Source of the DNA: Fictibacillus gelatini DSM 15865
Lineage (GTDB): Bacteria > Bacillota > Bacilli > Bacillales > Fictibacillaceae
Direction: 5' to 3'
Assembly (NCBI RefSeq): GCF_000430745.1
Contig: NZ_AUMP01000003.1
Coordinates: 1-33,492, forward strand
Length of the DNA stretch: 33,492 bases
The notes beneath the pieces were generated by a model. That model had not been told where the DNA came from. It did not search any database and saw only the letters and a list, made by a program, of their open reading frames with translations. The position numbers and the translations under genes were made by a program. Positions 14,302 to 23,158 of this stretch are shown here, one piece after another (the first letter of the stretch is position 1; every line of letters starts with the position of its first letter).

Positions 14302-17094
14302 ATGAAAAACGGGTACTTCTCATTTATTTTACATGCTCATCTCCCTTATGTGAGGCACCGGGAGGCCAACCGCCTGGAAGAAAGATGGGTATTTGAAGCA
14401 ATGACCGAAACCTATATCCCGTTATTATGGGTTCTACAAGAGCAAGAACAACCTGCATGCTTTGGCATTTCATTTTCGCCCCCTGTACTCGAAATGCTTT
14501 CTGATCCTGTCGTGCAGCGGAGATATGTTCACTATCTTGAAAACACCGAAGAACTCATTCGGAAAGAAAAGAGTTTGAATCCATCTGGAATGATAGCCGA
14601 TATCGTTCGATTTTACGAAAAACGCTATAAGAAAATACGAGAGACGTTTTATCAATGGGGGCAAAATTTGATCAATGGCTTTAAGCATTACGAAGCCGAG
14701 GGGAAAATTGAATGTTTTACAACGGCAGCGACACACGCTTTTTTGCCTTACATTCAAACAAAAGAAGCATTAAGAGCCCAGATCGTCCATGGAATACTTA
14801 CGTTTGAAAAACATTTCGGCAAACGGCCGGCCGGTTTCTGGTTGCCTGAGTGTGCCTATACCCCGGGAGTCGATAAAATTTTATTTGAGGAAGGGATTCG
14901 TTATACCTTTGTTGATGAACATACGTTAAAAAACGGAAGCCCAAAACCGGACAGGGAAGTGGGGGCACCAGTCTATTCGTCGCATGGAATTGTTTTGTTC
15001 CCAAGATGTGAAGCAATCAGCCAGGAAGTTTGGAGTTCGATTACTGGCTATCCTGGTGATTTTGATTACCGTGAATTTTACCGCGATATTGTCTATGACA
15101 GGGATTGGGAATATATTAAGCCACACGTTCATCCAGAAGGCTTTCGAACGGATTCCGGATTAAAATACCATCGCATTACCGGACCAACTGAAGAAAAAGC
15201 ATATTATGTAAGAGAATGGGCGGAAAATAAGGCGAAAATACATGCCGAAGACTTTATTCAAACGATTGAAGAACGTTTGGAAAAGAAGAAGGAAGAATGT
15301 TACCCGCCACACCTCATTACGTCTCCGTTTGATGCGGAGTTGTTCGGACATTGGTGGTTTGAAGGACCTGACTTTCTCTCATCCGTTTTAGAAAAAGGAA
15401 GAGGACGGATCGAATTTATCACCCCATCTGAATACATTAATCGTCATTACCGCGATCTTGAAACCATTCATGCTGCCTTTTCAACATGGGGTAGGGATGG
15501 TTATGGGGATGTTTGGCTGAATGAAAAAAATGCCTGGATGTATCGCCATTTACATAAATGTGAACGGGAGATAATTTCCACGGTTGCCCGCTACTCGACT
15601 CAAGAACCACTTAGAAAACGATATATTCAACAAATGATCCGTGAATGGATGCTTGCATCAAGCTCTGACTGGGCGTTTATTGTAGACAATGACAGTGCTA
15701 CGGCGTATGCCATTAACCGATTTACCGAACATATTGAACGTTTCCATAAAATTTATGAACAACTGAAATCGAACCGTATATCCTCAAGCTTTATCGTAGA
15801 GTACGAAAAAGATTATCCATTCTTAGAAACGATTGATACTACTATTTTTCAAACATCACATGATCATTACATTAAGCAACACTATAAAAATTTAAATAGC
15901 GATACTGAAAAAATGAATATTGCCATGCTTTCATGGGAATTTCCACCAATGGTCGTCGGAGGGCTTGGCCGGCATGTGTTTGATTTAGCAAAACAGCTTG
16001 TCAAACTTGGTGCGAACGTTTATGTCATTACATCGGATGTAGAAGGCTATCCCACTCATGAGATCAATGAGGGGATCCATGTATACCGGGTAAAAGGACT
16101 TCAACCGCAAAACGAAAATTTCTTCCATTGGGTTGGAAGCCTCAACTTAGCGATGATGGATCAAGTAAGAAACCTTGCCAAATTAATCCCATTCGATTGT
16201 ATCCACGCCCACGATTGGCTCGTTAGCGTGGCGGCTAAAGGATTGAAGCAAGAACTTTCCATTCCGCTTATTGCGACCATTCATGCAACCGAACATGGCA
16301 GAAATAATGGCATTCATGACCCGCTTCAATTTGAAATTAACCAAAAAGAGTGGGAGCTTATGTTTGAGGCAGATGAAATCATTGTTTGCAGCAACCATAT
16401 GAAAAATGAATTATGCGAGGTGTTTCAAGTACCTGAAAACAAAGTCACGATCCTGCCAAACGGAGTCGATCCAGAACTGTTTAAACCGGAAGCTATACAT
16501 GACTATAAATACAAACAGCATGGCGAAACACTCGTTTTCTCCGTCGGTCGGATGGTAAAGGAAAAAGGGTTTCAAACGATTATTGAGGCAGCCCATCTAT
16601 TAAAGAACGAACAAGATACTATTAAATTCGTAATTGCAGGAAAGGGGCCGCTTCTAGAACATTATCGCCGGGCTGTTCACGAACAGCAGCTAAGCGATAT
16701 CGTCCATTTCATCGGATATGTGTCGGATGAAGAGCGTAACCGCCTTTTAGCAGAATGTGATATTGCGCTATTTCCAAGCCATTATGAACCGTTTGGCATT
16801 GTCGCCCTTGAAGGAATGATCGCGGGAAAAGCTACCGTCGTTTCGGAAACAGGCGGATTAAAAGATATTGTGAAACATGAAGAAACCGGGCTGACCATCT
16901 ATCCGAATGACCCTGCAAGCCTTGCCTCTGCTGTATTAAGGCTGGCGAGAGAGCCCGGTCTAAGGAAAAAGCTTGCTTTAAGCGGAAAACATGTGGCCAA
17001 GAACGTGTTTAACTGGGAGCGAATTGCAAAGAAAACATTGAAGCTAATGGAACAAAATACACAAAAAAACAATCACGTAGGGAGCGGTGTATAA
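14302..17094 (+). CDS. GH57 branching enzyme fused to GT4 glycosyltransferase
   Basis: This 930-residue cytoplasmic fusion has two catalytic parts. Residues 1 to about 520 are a GH57/DUF1957 domain with HAHLPYV (motif 1), FWLPECAY carrying the nucleophile Glu183, and PFDAELFGHWW carrying the acid/base Asp344. These match 1,4-alpha-glucan branching enzymes such as TK1436. Residues 538-925 are a GT-B glycosyltransferase of family GT4: WEFPPMVVGGLGRHV at the front, HAHDWL, then SVGRMVKEKGFQ and the E-x7-E motif EPFGIVALE. The front of the GT4 part resembles starch/glycogen synthases. Both halves keep their catalytic residues. It would extend and branch an alpha-glucan, although the donor sugar cannot be read from sequence. 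The gene ends directly at the next start. Confidence 0.92.
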   Translation: MKNGYFSFILHAHLPYVRHREANRLEERWVFEAMTETYIPLLWVLQEQEQPACFGISFSPPVLEMLSDPVVQRRYVHYLENTEELIRKEKSLNPSGMIADIVRFYEKRYKKIRETFYQWGQNLINGFKHYEAEGKIECFTTAATHAFLPYIQTKEALRAQIVHGILTFEKHFGKRPAGFWLPECAYTPGVDKILFEEGIRYTFVDEHTLKNGSPKPDREVGAPVYSSHGIVLFPRCEAISQEVWSSITGYPGDFDYREFYRDIVYDRDWEYIKPHVHPEGFRTDSGLKYHRITGPTEEKAYYVREWAENKAKIHAEDFIQTIEERLEKKKEECYPPHLITSPFDAELFGHWWFEGPDFLSSVLEKGRGRIEFITPSEYINRHYRDLETIHAAFSTWGRDGYGDVWLNEKNAWMYRHLHKCEREIISTVARYSTQEPLRKRYIQQMIREWMLASSSDWAFIVDNDSATAYAINRFTEHIERFHKIYEQLKSNRISSSFIVEYEKDYPFLETIDTTIFQTSHDHYIKQHYKNLNSDTEKMNIAMLSWEFPPMVVGGLGRHVFDLAKQLVKLGANVYVITSDVEGYPTHEINEGIHVYRVKGLQPQNENFFHWVGSLNLAMMDQVRNLAKLIPFDCIHAHDWLVSVAAKGLKQELSIPLIATIHATEHGRNNGIHDPLQFEINQKEWELMFEADEIIVCSNHMKNELCEVFQVPENKVTILPNGVDPELFKPEAIHDYKYKQHGETLVFSVGRMVKEKGFQTIIEAAHLLKNEQDTIKFVIAGKGPLLEHYRRAVHEQQLSDIVHFIGYVSDEERNRLLAECDIALFPSHYEPFGIVALEGMIAGKATVVSETGGLKDIVKHEETGLTIYPNDPASLASAVLRLAREPGLRKKLALSGKHVAKNVFNWERIAKKTLKLMEQNTQKNNHVGSGV

Positions 17095-19506
17095 ATGAAG
17101 GGTGTAATTATGGCCGGTGGAAAAGGGACACGTCTTCGCCCATTAACTTGTAATTTGCCAAAGCCAATGGTGCCTATCCTACATAAACCGGTAATGGAGT
17201 ATAGCATTGAGTTATTAAAGAAATACGGCATTACAGATATTGCTGTAACGGTCCATTATCTTCCGGACGCCATTAAAAATTATTTTGGGGATGGAAGCGA
17301 GTTTGGGGTTAACCTTCATTACTTCGAGGAAACCACTCCGCTCGGCACGGCAGGAAGCATAAAAAATGCCGAAGAGTTTTTGGATGAGCGATTTATCGTC
17401 ATCAGCGGTGACGCTTTAACCGATTTTAATTTACAAAAAGGGATTCAATACCATGAAGAAAAGGAATCCCTCGTCACAATTTTTATGAAACAAGTGGAAT
17501 CTCCGCTTGAATATGGCGTCATTATGACAAATAAGGATGGACAGATTATCCGGTTTTTAGAAAAGCCAAGCTGGAATGAAGTGTTTAGTGATACAGTAAA
17601 TACAGGCATTTACGTATTGGAACCGGAAATCTTTAACTATATCGAAAAGGACGTCCCGACGGATTTCAGTAAAGACCTATTCCCGCTTTTAATGAAAGAA
17701 GAAAGAGAATTGTACGGATATGAAGCACAAGGATATTGGTCTGATATTGGCAGCCTCCAGCAATATCGGCAATCGCATTATGACATGCTCGATGGAGCCG
17801 TCAATATCCCTATTCCGGGCAAGGAATTTAAGCCAGGCGTCTGGGTGGGAAATAACGTGGTCATCGAAGAAGGGGCTAAGCTTGAAAAGCCGGTGCACAT
17901 TGCAGACGGAACCGTCATCCGAAAGGGTGCGGACGTCATAAGTTACTCGGTTATTGGGAAAAATAATGTCATCTGCTCAAAATCTTCATTAAAGAAAAGC
18001 ATTCTATGGCATGATGTGTATGTCGCCGATGAGTGTGAATTAAGGGGAGCAACCATTGCCAATGGTACGTTAGTTGAACAGGGCGCAGCGATGTATGAAC
18101 ATGCAGTGGTAGGAAATCATTGTAAAATAGGAAAGCGTTCAACATTAAAGCCGGAAGTGAAAATATGGCCGGAAAAGGAAATTTACGAAGAAGCACTCGT
18201 TCACACGTCTCTTATCTGGGGAAGAAAAGCCACGAAATCATTATTTGGATCAAGAGGAATTACCGGTATCGCCAATGTTGAGATCACGCCTGATTATATT
18301 GCAAGGCTGGCATCAGCGTATGGAGCAGTTCTTCCACATGGTTCGACAATTGTGATTGCAAGTGATTCCCATGACTTTTCCATTATGATTAAGCAAGCAT
18401 TCATTCAAGGCCTTCACTCTTCAGGAATCCATACGCTTGATACAAGCCCAACTGTTGCACCAGTTGTTCGGTATACGATCGTATCCGAAAATTTGCAAGG
18501 GGGCGTTTATGTTCGATTTACAAATCGTAAAGGCGAAAAACAGTTGAATGTAGAATTTTATGATTATAAAGGACTTCCGATTCATCCGGATGTTGAGAGA
18601 AAAATTGAGAATGCATTCTGGCAGGAAGATTATCGTCGGGCGACGTTTGATCGAATCGGCAAAGGCAGGCGATCAACACATAAAAACGAGGAGTACATCG
18701 ATTCCATCTTGAATACGATTGATCGCAAAGCGATCCAGCAAACAAAATTCAGGGTTGTCGTTAACTATAATTATCAGCCGTATTTGAGCTTCATCCCTAC
18801 TTTGTTTAATCGTTTAAATTGCGAAATATTGACCGTTCCGTATGAAACTAAAAATGAGGAAATGGCTAAGCTTGTCCAAGTGACAAATGCCAATCTCGGC
18901 ATCCTTGTCGGAGAAGAAGCAGAGACGCTAAAGCTGATCACGGAAAAAGGTGAAATGTTAGATGAAGGTACGATGCTATCGTTATACGTACTCGTTGCCT
19001 TTTATGGCAGAAAGGCAAAACAAATCACCATTCCGGTATATGGCTCCTCCGCGCTTGATGCACTTGCCGAAAGCTTGAATGGGAAACTCATTCGTACCAA
19101 AGCGAATCCTCGGTCCATAATGGAAAGTGATGGCGGGGTGTTTAACTATCAATATGATGCCCAGTATGCATTTACCCATTTACTTGAAATGATGGCCACA
19201 CAAGAACTCACATTAACAGAAATCGTAGCACTTCTTCCAAACGTCCATATGCTGCAGGAACATGTTCCATGCCCGTGGGATAAGAAAGGGAGGGTCATGA
19301 GAAGGCTAATGGAAGACATTCGGGGCAACAATGTTGAGCTCGTTGACGGGATCAAAGTATTTCACCCTGAAGGCGGTTGGACATTGATCTTGCCGGATGT
19401 CGAAAAGCCGCTATTTACCGTTTATTCGCATTCTACAGACATTGATCACGCACGGGAAGCGGCGGATCAATATGTCAATAAAATAAGACTTTATCAAAAG
19501 GTGTAG
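17095..19506 (+). CDS. Sugar-1-phosphate nucleotidyltransferase fused to degenerate phosphomannomutase-like domain
   Basis: Residues 1 to about 235 of this 803-residue protein are a nucleotidyltransferase (GGKGTRLRPLT at 8-18, KPMVPILHKP, SGDALTDF, EKPSW) that makes an NDP-sugar. Residues about 250-365 are hexapeptide (left-handed beta-helix) repeats. The rest has the fold marks of the phosphomannomutase/phosphoglucomutase family (FGSRGITGIANVEITPDY). Its active site is lost: VRFTNRK (473-479) stands where TASHNP with the phosphoserine should be, and GEEAET (606-611) replaces the metal loop DGDxDR. The domain is therefore probably structural or regulatory. ManC-like annotation as mannose-1-phosphate guanylyltransferase is common for this architecture, but glucose-1-phosphate is equally possible here. 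The ATG touches the preceding stop, so translation is coupled. Confidence 0.9.
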   Translation: MKGVIMAGGKGTRLRPLTCNLPKPMVPILHKPVMEYSIELLKKYGITDIAVTVHYLPDAIKNYFGDGSEFGVNLHYFEETTPLGTAGSIKNAEEFLDERFIVISGDALTDFNLQKGIQYHEEKESLVTIFMKQVESPLEYGVIMTNKDGQIIRFLEKPSWNEVFSDTVNTGIYVLEPEIFNYIEKDVPTDFSKDLFPLLMKEERELYGYEAQGYWSDIGSLQQYRQSHYDMLDGAVNIPIPGKEFKPGVWVGNNVVIEEGAKLEKPVHIADGTVIRKGADVISYSVIGKNNVICSKSSLKKSILWHDVYVADECELRGATIANGTLVEQGAAMYEHAVVGNHCKIGKRSTLKPEVKIWPEKEIYEEALVHTSLIWGRKATKSLFGSRGITGIANVEITPDYIARLASAYGAVLPHGSTIVIASDSHDFSIMIKQAFIQGLHSSGIHTLDTSPTVAPVVRYTIVSENLQGGVYVRFTNRKGEKQLNVEFYDYKGLPIHPDVERKIENAFWQEDYRRATFDRIGKGRRSTHKNEEYIDSILNTIDRKAIQQTKFRVVVNYNYQPYLSFIPTLFNRLNCEILTVPYETKNEEMAKLVQVTNANLGILVGEEAETLKLITEKGEMLDEGTMLSLYVLVAFYGRKAKQITIPVYGSSALDALAESLNGKLIRTKANPRSIMESDGGVFNYQYDAQYAFTHLLEMMATQELTLTEIVALLPNVHMLQEHVPCPWDKKGRVMRRLMEDIRGNNVELVDGIKVFHPEGGWTLILPDVEKPLFTVYSHSTDIDHAREAADQYVNKIRLYQKV

Positions 19507-19513
19507 ACGTACA

Positions 19514-21490
19514 ATGGCAGGAGAGCTCGTTGTAGGAAATGGAAATATTTTAATTAATCTCGACCCTCATTTGCAAATTCGTGATATTTATTTTCCGTAT
19601 GTCGGGTACCAAAATCATGTTCAAGGATACCCGAACCGTCTGGGAGTCTGGGTGAACGGTTCATTTTCCTGGCTCTCTTCAAATGAATGGGAAATTGATG
19701 CGCGTTATCATAAAGATTCACTGATTACGTTCAGTAAAGCGAAAAATGCGAATTTAGGAATCTCTCTTTTAGTGGAAGATGGCGTCCATCAACGGGAAAA
19801 TATTTTCCTGCGAAAAATTTCCGTCACTAATCACTCGGATGAAAAAAAAGACGTACGTCTTTTTTTTCATCAAGATTTATCGATATATGAAACGGAAATC
19901 GGGGATACGGCTTTTTATGACCCTGAGACGGATACGATCATCCATTATAAGAAAAATCGCTACTTTTTGTTTAATGGAGAATTTGAACATACAGGGATTC
20001 AACAATATACAACTGGAATTAAACGGTTTCAGCTGGCGGAAGGTACGTGGCGTGATGCGGAAGACGGCCTTCTGCACACGAATCCGATCGCTCAAGGGTC
20101 AGTTGACAGTACGTTTTCACTTGAACAATCGATCGGACCTCATGAAACAAAGATTGCTTATTATTGGCTGACGCTGGGAAAGAAAAGAGAAGAAGCGGTT
20201 TCTTTAAATTATTATCTAAAGGAGATTGGCCCATCTTTAACACTTGATAAAATTACGGTCTATTGGCGAAAATGGATTCAAAAAGCAAATAGCATTAAAG
20301 CGGATTTATCAGAAGATATTATTGATTTATATAAAAGAAGTTTATTAATTGTTAGAACGCAAACGAATCAAAATGGTTTCATTATGGCAGCTAACGATTC
20401 GAGGATCCAACATTATAACAGGGATCATTATAGTTACATGTGGCCAAGAGATGGTGCGCTAGTCGCTGCTGCTATGACAAAAGCAGGATATCATCGGATG
20501 GTCGAAAATTTCTATCGGCGCTGTGCAGAATTAATTACTGAAGATGGATACTTGCATCATAAGTACAATCCTGATGGCTCGATCGGTTCAAGCTGGCATC
20601 CTTTAGTAGGCAAAGACGGTGAAGTCCAGCTTCCGATTCAAGAGGATGAAACAGCTCTCGTGTTATGGGCGCTCTGGCAAGATTATACGCACACGGAAGA
20701 CATTGAATTTGCCCAATCCCTTTATCGTTCGTTTGTCCGTCCTGCTGCCCGTTTTCTACTCGATTATTTTGATGACCATTTTGAACTTCCAAAACCGTCT
20801 TATGATTTATGGGAAGAACGCAGGGGCATTTTTGCCTTTACGGCAAGCAGCGTTTACGGAGGGCTGATGGCCGCCTATTCATTTGCCGAACTTTTCGGTG
20901 AGCAGGAACGAGCATTAAAGTATAAACAAGGAGCCGAACGAATTAAACAGGGGATATCTACACATTTGTATGATTCTGAAATCGGGCGGTTCATCCGTGG
21001 AATTTATGTAGATTCATCAGGGAACGTGACAAAAGATTTGACGATTGAAAGTTCATTGTACGGTTTATTTGCTTTCGGTGTATTTAAGCCAGATGATGAG
21101 CGCATGATCGCGACGATGAACGCGATCGAAAATGAACTTTCCATCCAAACGGAGATAGGCGGGATCGCGCGCTATTATAACGACTACTATTTTCAACAAA
21201 CCCATCATATCGAAATCGTTCCGGGAAATCCATGGATCATTTGTACGTTATGGCTGGCTAAATGGAAGATCGCTAAAGCTAAAAAACTATCCGATTTAAA
21301 AGAAGCATTGGCTGTTTTTCATTGGGTTGTAAAACATGCTTCTCCGAGCGGGTTATTGCCCGAGCAACTCCATCCGATGACTGGCGAGCCGTTGTCTGTC
21401 TCACCGCTTACATGGTCGCACGCAACCTTTGTTGATGTCATTGTAGATTATGTTACCGCATTTGAACGTATTTCTCAAAACACCACTTGA
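19514..21490 (+). CDS. GH15 glucoamylase-like glycoside hydrolase
   Basis: This 658-residue protein has an N-terminal beta-sandwich (residues 1 to about 260) and a GH15 (alpha/alpha)6 barrel (about 270-650). Motifs are YMWPRDGALVAAAM, QEDETALVLWALW, SYDLWEERRG with the likely general acid Glu434, and SGLLPEQLHP with the likely general base Glu617. Family members release glucose from alpha-glucans, dextrins or trehalose. It has no signal peptide, so it acts on an internal polymer. It starts 7 bp after the preceding stop with AAAGGTG as binding site, and ends the operon. No clear terminator follows; the rpmG promoter overlaps its stop. Confidence 0.9.
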   Translation: MAGELVVGNGNILINLDPHLQIRDIYFPYVGYQNHVQGYPNRLGVWVNGSFSWLSSNEWEIDARYHKDSLITFSKAKNANLGISLLVEDGVHQRENIFLRKISVTNHSDEKKDVRLFFHQDLSIYETEIGDTAFYDPETDTIIHYKKNRYFLFNGEFEHTGIQQYTTGIKRFQLAEGTWRDAEDGLLHTNPIAQGSVDSTFSLEQSIGPHETKIAYYWLTLGKKREEAVSLNYYLKEIGPSLTLDKITVYWRKWIQKANSIKADLSEDIIDLYKRSLLIVRTQTNQNGFIMAANDSRIQHYNRDHYSYMWPRDGALVAAAMTKAGYHRMVENFYRRCAELITEDGYLHHKYNPDGSIGSSWHPLVGKDGEVQLPIQEDETALVLWALWQDYTHTEDIEFAQSLYRSFVRPAARFLLDYFDDHFELPKPSYDLWEERRGIFAFTASSVYGGLMAAYSFAELFGEQERALKYKQGAERIKQGISTHLYDSEIGRFIRGIYVDSSGNVTKDLTIESSLYGLFAFGVFKPDDERMIATMNAIENELSIQTEIGGIARYYNDYYFQQTHHIEIVPGNPWIICTLWLAKWKIAKAKKLSDLKEALAVFHWVVKHASPSGLLPEQLHPMTGEPLSVSPLTWSHATFVDVIVDYVTAFERISQNTT

Positions 21491-21515
21491 TGAAAATAGA
21501 TGTGTCTGCTATGAT
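21487..21515 (+). promoter_or_regulatory. rpmG promoter
   Basis: TTGATG (21487-21492) and TATGAT (21510-21515) are 17 bp apart, with the extended -10 element TGC just before. The -35 overlaps the stop codon of the GH15 gene. Confidence 0.65.
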
Positions 21516-21596
21516 AGTAAAGTATGAATTATTTTTGAGATAATCAATTCAACAATGAAGTAAACCATCAATTGGTTAGGTTTGGAGGGAAACAAC

Positions 21597-21746
21597 ATGC
21601 GTGTAAACATTACTCTTGCTTGCACTGAAACAGGAGATCGCAACTACATTACAACAAAGAACAAGCGTACAAATCCTGAACGTCTTGAGCTTAAGAAGTA
21701 TTGCCCAAGACTTAAGAAATACACTCTACACCGTGAAACAAAATAA
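21597..21746 (+). CDS. rpmG: Ribosomal protein L33
   Basis: This 49-residue protein of the large ribosomal subunit begins [20 protein letters not shown] and ends TLHRETK, which is diagnostic for L33. GGAGGG lies 7 bases before the ATG. The zinc-binding form has two CxxC pairs. Here only one cysteine remains at each place (ACTETG and KKYCPRLKK), so it should be the zinc-free or a partly degenerate form. Zinc-free L33 commonly works when zinc is scarce. In B. subtilis a zinc-free copy is also found in this neighbourhood. Confidence 0.97.
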   Translation: MRVNITLACTETGDRNYITTKNKRTNPERLELKKYCPRLKKYTLHRETK

Positions 21747-21754
21747 GGAAAAAA

Positions 21755-21793
21755 TGAAGTCGTCTAATCTTTTGATTTAGGCGACTTTTTTAT
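21755..21793 (+). terminator. rpmG terminator
   Basis: AAGTCG (21757-21762) with CTAA pairs with TTAG and CGACTT (21782-21787), followed by TTTTT. Confidence 0.85.
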
Positions 21794-21806
21794 AAGGAGT
21801 TTAACG

Positions 21807-22379
21807 ATGGACGACAAAAACATGTTGCGGAAAGATATGAAGCAAAAATTGACGCTGCTGGATCCGGCTATTCGTGAGGAAAAAAATGACCGCATTCAAC
21901 AACACATCCTTTCACATCCTTACTGGCATGAGGCAAAAGTGGTCGGGTTGACGGTTTCTCGTGGCTTTGAAGTGAATACACGGCCAATTATAGAAGAGGC
22001 CTGGACCGAAGAAAAAAAAGTCTGTGTCCCAAAATGTAACCCGAAAACAAGGGAAATGACGTTTTATTCCATTACCTCTTTTTCCGATTTAGAAAACGTC
22101 TATATGGATTTATATGAACCGATTATTGATAAGACATTTGCTGTCCGGCCGGAAGAAATCGATTTGATGATCGTTCCAGGTTTGCTTTTTAATGCAAAAG
22201 GGTACCGAATTGGGTTTGGCGGCGGTTACTATGATCGTTATTTGGAGTACTATAAAAACAGAACCCTTTCATTAGCATTTGATTTTCAAGTCATCGAACG
22301 GCTTCCAATAGAATCGTTTGACAAGCCCGTAAACGGAATTGTAACGGACAAAAGCATTTTCATGGTAGATGACAAATGA
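21807..22379 (+). CDS. yqgN: 5-formyltetrahydrofolate cyclo-ligase
   Basis: The enzyme uses ATP to turn 5-formyl-THF into 5,10-methenyl-THF, returning stored folate to one-carbon metabolism. The 190 residues include the N-terminal basic region (LRKDMKQKL), VCVPKCNPKTREMTF and the family signature PGLLFNAKGYRIGFGGGYYD near residues 130-150, which forms the ATP and substrate site. The ATG follows ATAAGGAG. The stop overlaps the start of the next gene by four bases (ATGA), so the two are translationally coupled. The position after rpmG is as in B. subtilis. Confidence 0.93.
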   Translation: MDDKNMLRKDMKQKLTLLDPAIREEKNDRIQQHILSHPYWHEAKVVGLTVSRGFEVNTRPIIEEAWTEEKKVCVPKCNPKTREMTFYSITSFSDLENVYMDLYEPIIDKTFAVRPEEIDLMIVPGLLFNAKGYRIGFGGGYYDRYLEYYKNRTLSLAFDFQVIERLPIESFDKPVNGIVTDKSIFMVDDK

Positions 22380-23158
22380 TAATCATTGTAACCATCGTTC
22401 TCGGATTTTTTGTTTACATAGCATACCGGCTTTCTTTTCTGACAGCAGGTGGGGCGATCGCAAGCTGGCTCGTCGGTCTGTTTGTCTGGGTTTCTTTTCA
22501 GATCGAAGGAATTGTGCTTCTTTGTCTCTTTTTTATCACATCATCCCTTTTAAGCAAGTTTAAAAAGAAGAAAAAAATGAAGCTAAAAACGATCGAAGAT
22601 GAGAGCAAAGGGAGAGAAGCAGGCCAGGTTTTTGCAAATGGCGGAGTGGCATTCATAGCGAGCGCCGGCCATTTAATGGTTCCTCATCCTTTTTGGATCG
22701 GCTTGCTTGTTGCAAGCCTGGCAGAAGCAACGGCGGATACGTGGGCCTCCGAAATCGGTGTGCTCTCCAGAAGAAAGCCGTTTCATCTTCTTCGTTTGCG
22801 ACAAGTGGAAAGCGGAATTTCTGGAGCAGTTTCCATTCCTGGTTCTATAGCGGCACTTACGGGCGCCTTTGTAATGGGGGTTGCTGGAACTGAATTTCTT
22901 TTTGATCATTGGTGGCCGTTATCTATTTTGTTTACGACAGCCGGCTTTTTCGGAAATATCGTTGATACGTTTCTTGGCGGTTCCGTTCAAGTGGCGTATC
23001 GCTGCCCTATTTGTAAAATTGAAACGGAAACGACGATTCATTGTAATCACCCGACAAAACGGATCAAAGGCTATGAATGGCTGACAAATAATGTCGTGAA
23101 TTTCTTATCGAGCCTGGCAGCGGGGGTTCTTGGAGGAGTGGCGGTTTTATGGATGTGA
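22376..23158 (+). CDS. DUF92 membrane protein (TIGR00297 family)
   Basis: This 260-residue protein has about six membrane helices and belongs to the DUF92 family, whose plant relatives include a phytyl-phosphate kinase; the bacterial role is unknown. The family region ADTWASEIGVLSRRKPFHLL lies near residues 121-140. A short loop with YRCPICKIETETTIHCNHP could bind a metal through C-x2-C and C/H residues. It overlaps yqgN by 4 bp and the next gene by 10 bp, so the three are one operon. Confidence 0.87.
   Translation: MIIIVTIVLGFFVYIAYRLSFLTAGGAIASWLVGLFVWVSFQIEGIVLLCLFFITSSLLSKFKKKKKMKLKTIEDESKGREAGQVFANGGVAFIASAGHLMVPHPFWIGLLVASLAEATADTWASEIGVLSRRKPFHLLRLRQVESGISGAVSIPGSIAALTGAFVMGVAGTEFLFDHWWPLSILFTTAGFFGNIVDTFLGGSVQVAYRCPICKIETETTIHCNHPTKRIKGYEWLTNNVVNFLSSLAAGVLGGVAVLWM

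Noticed and set aside
14470-16596. Several minus-strand open frames across the GH57-GT4 gene
   Set aside because: They are antisense shadows of a strongly conserved coding region, lacking protein-like composition or binding sites.
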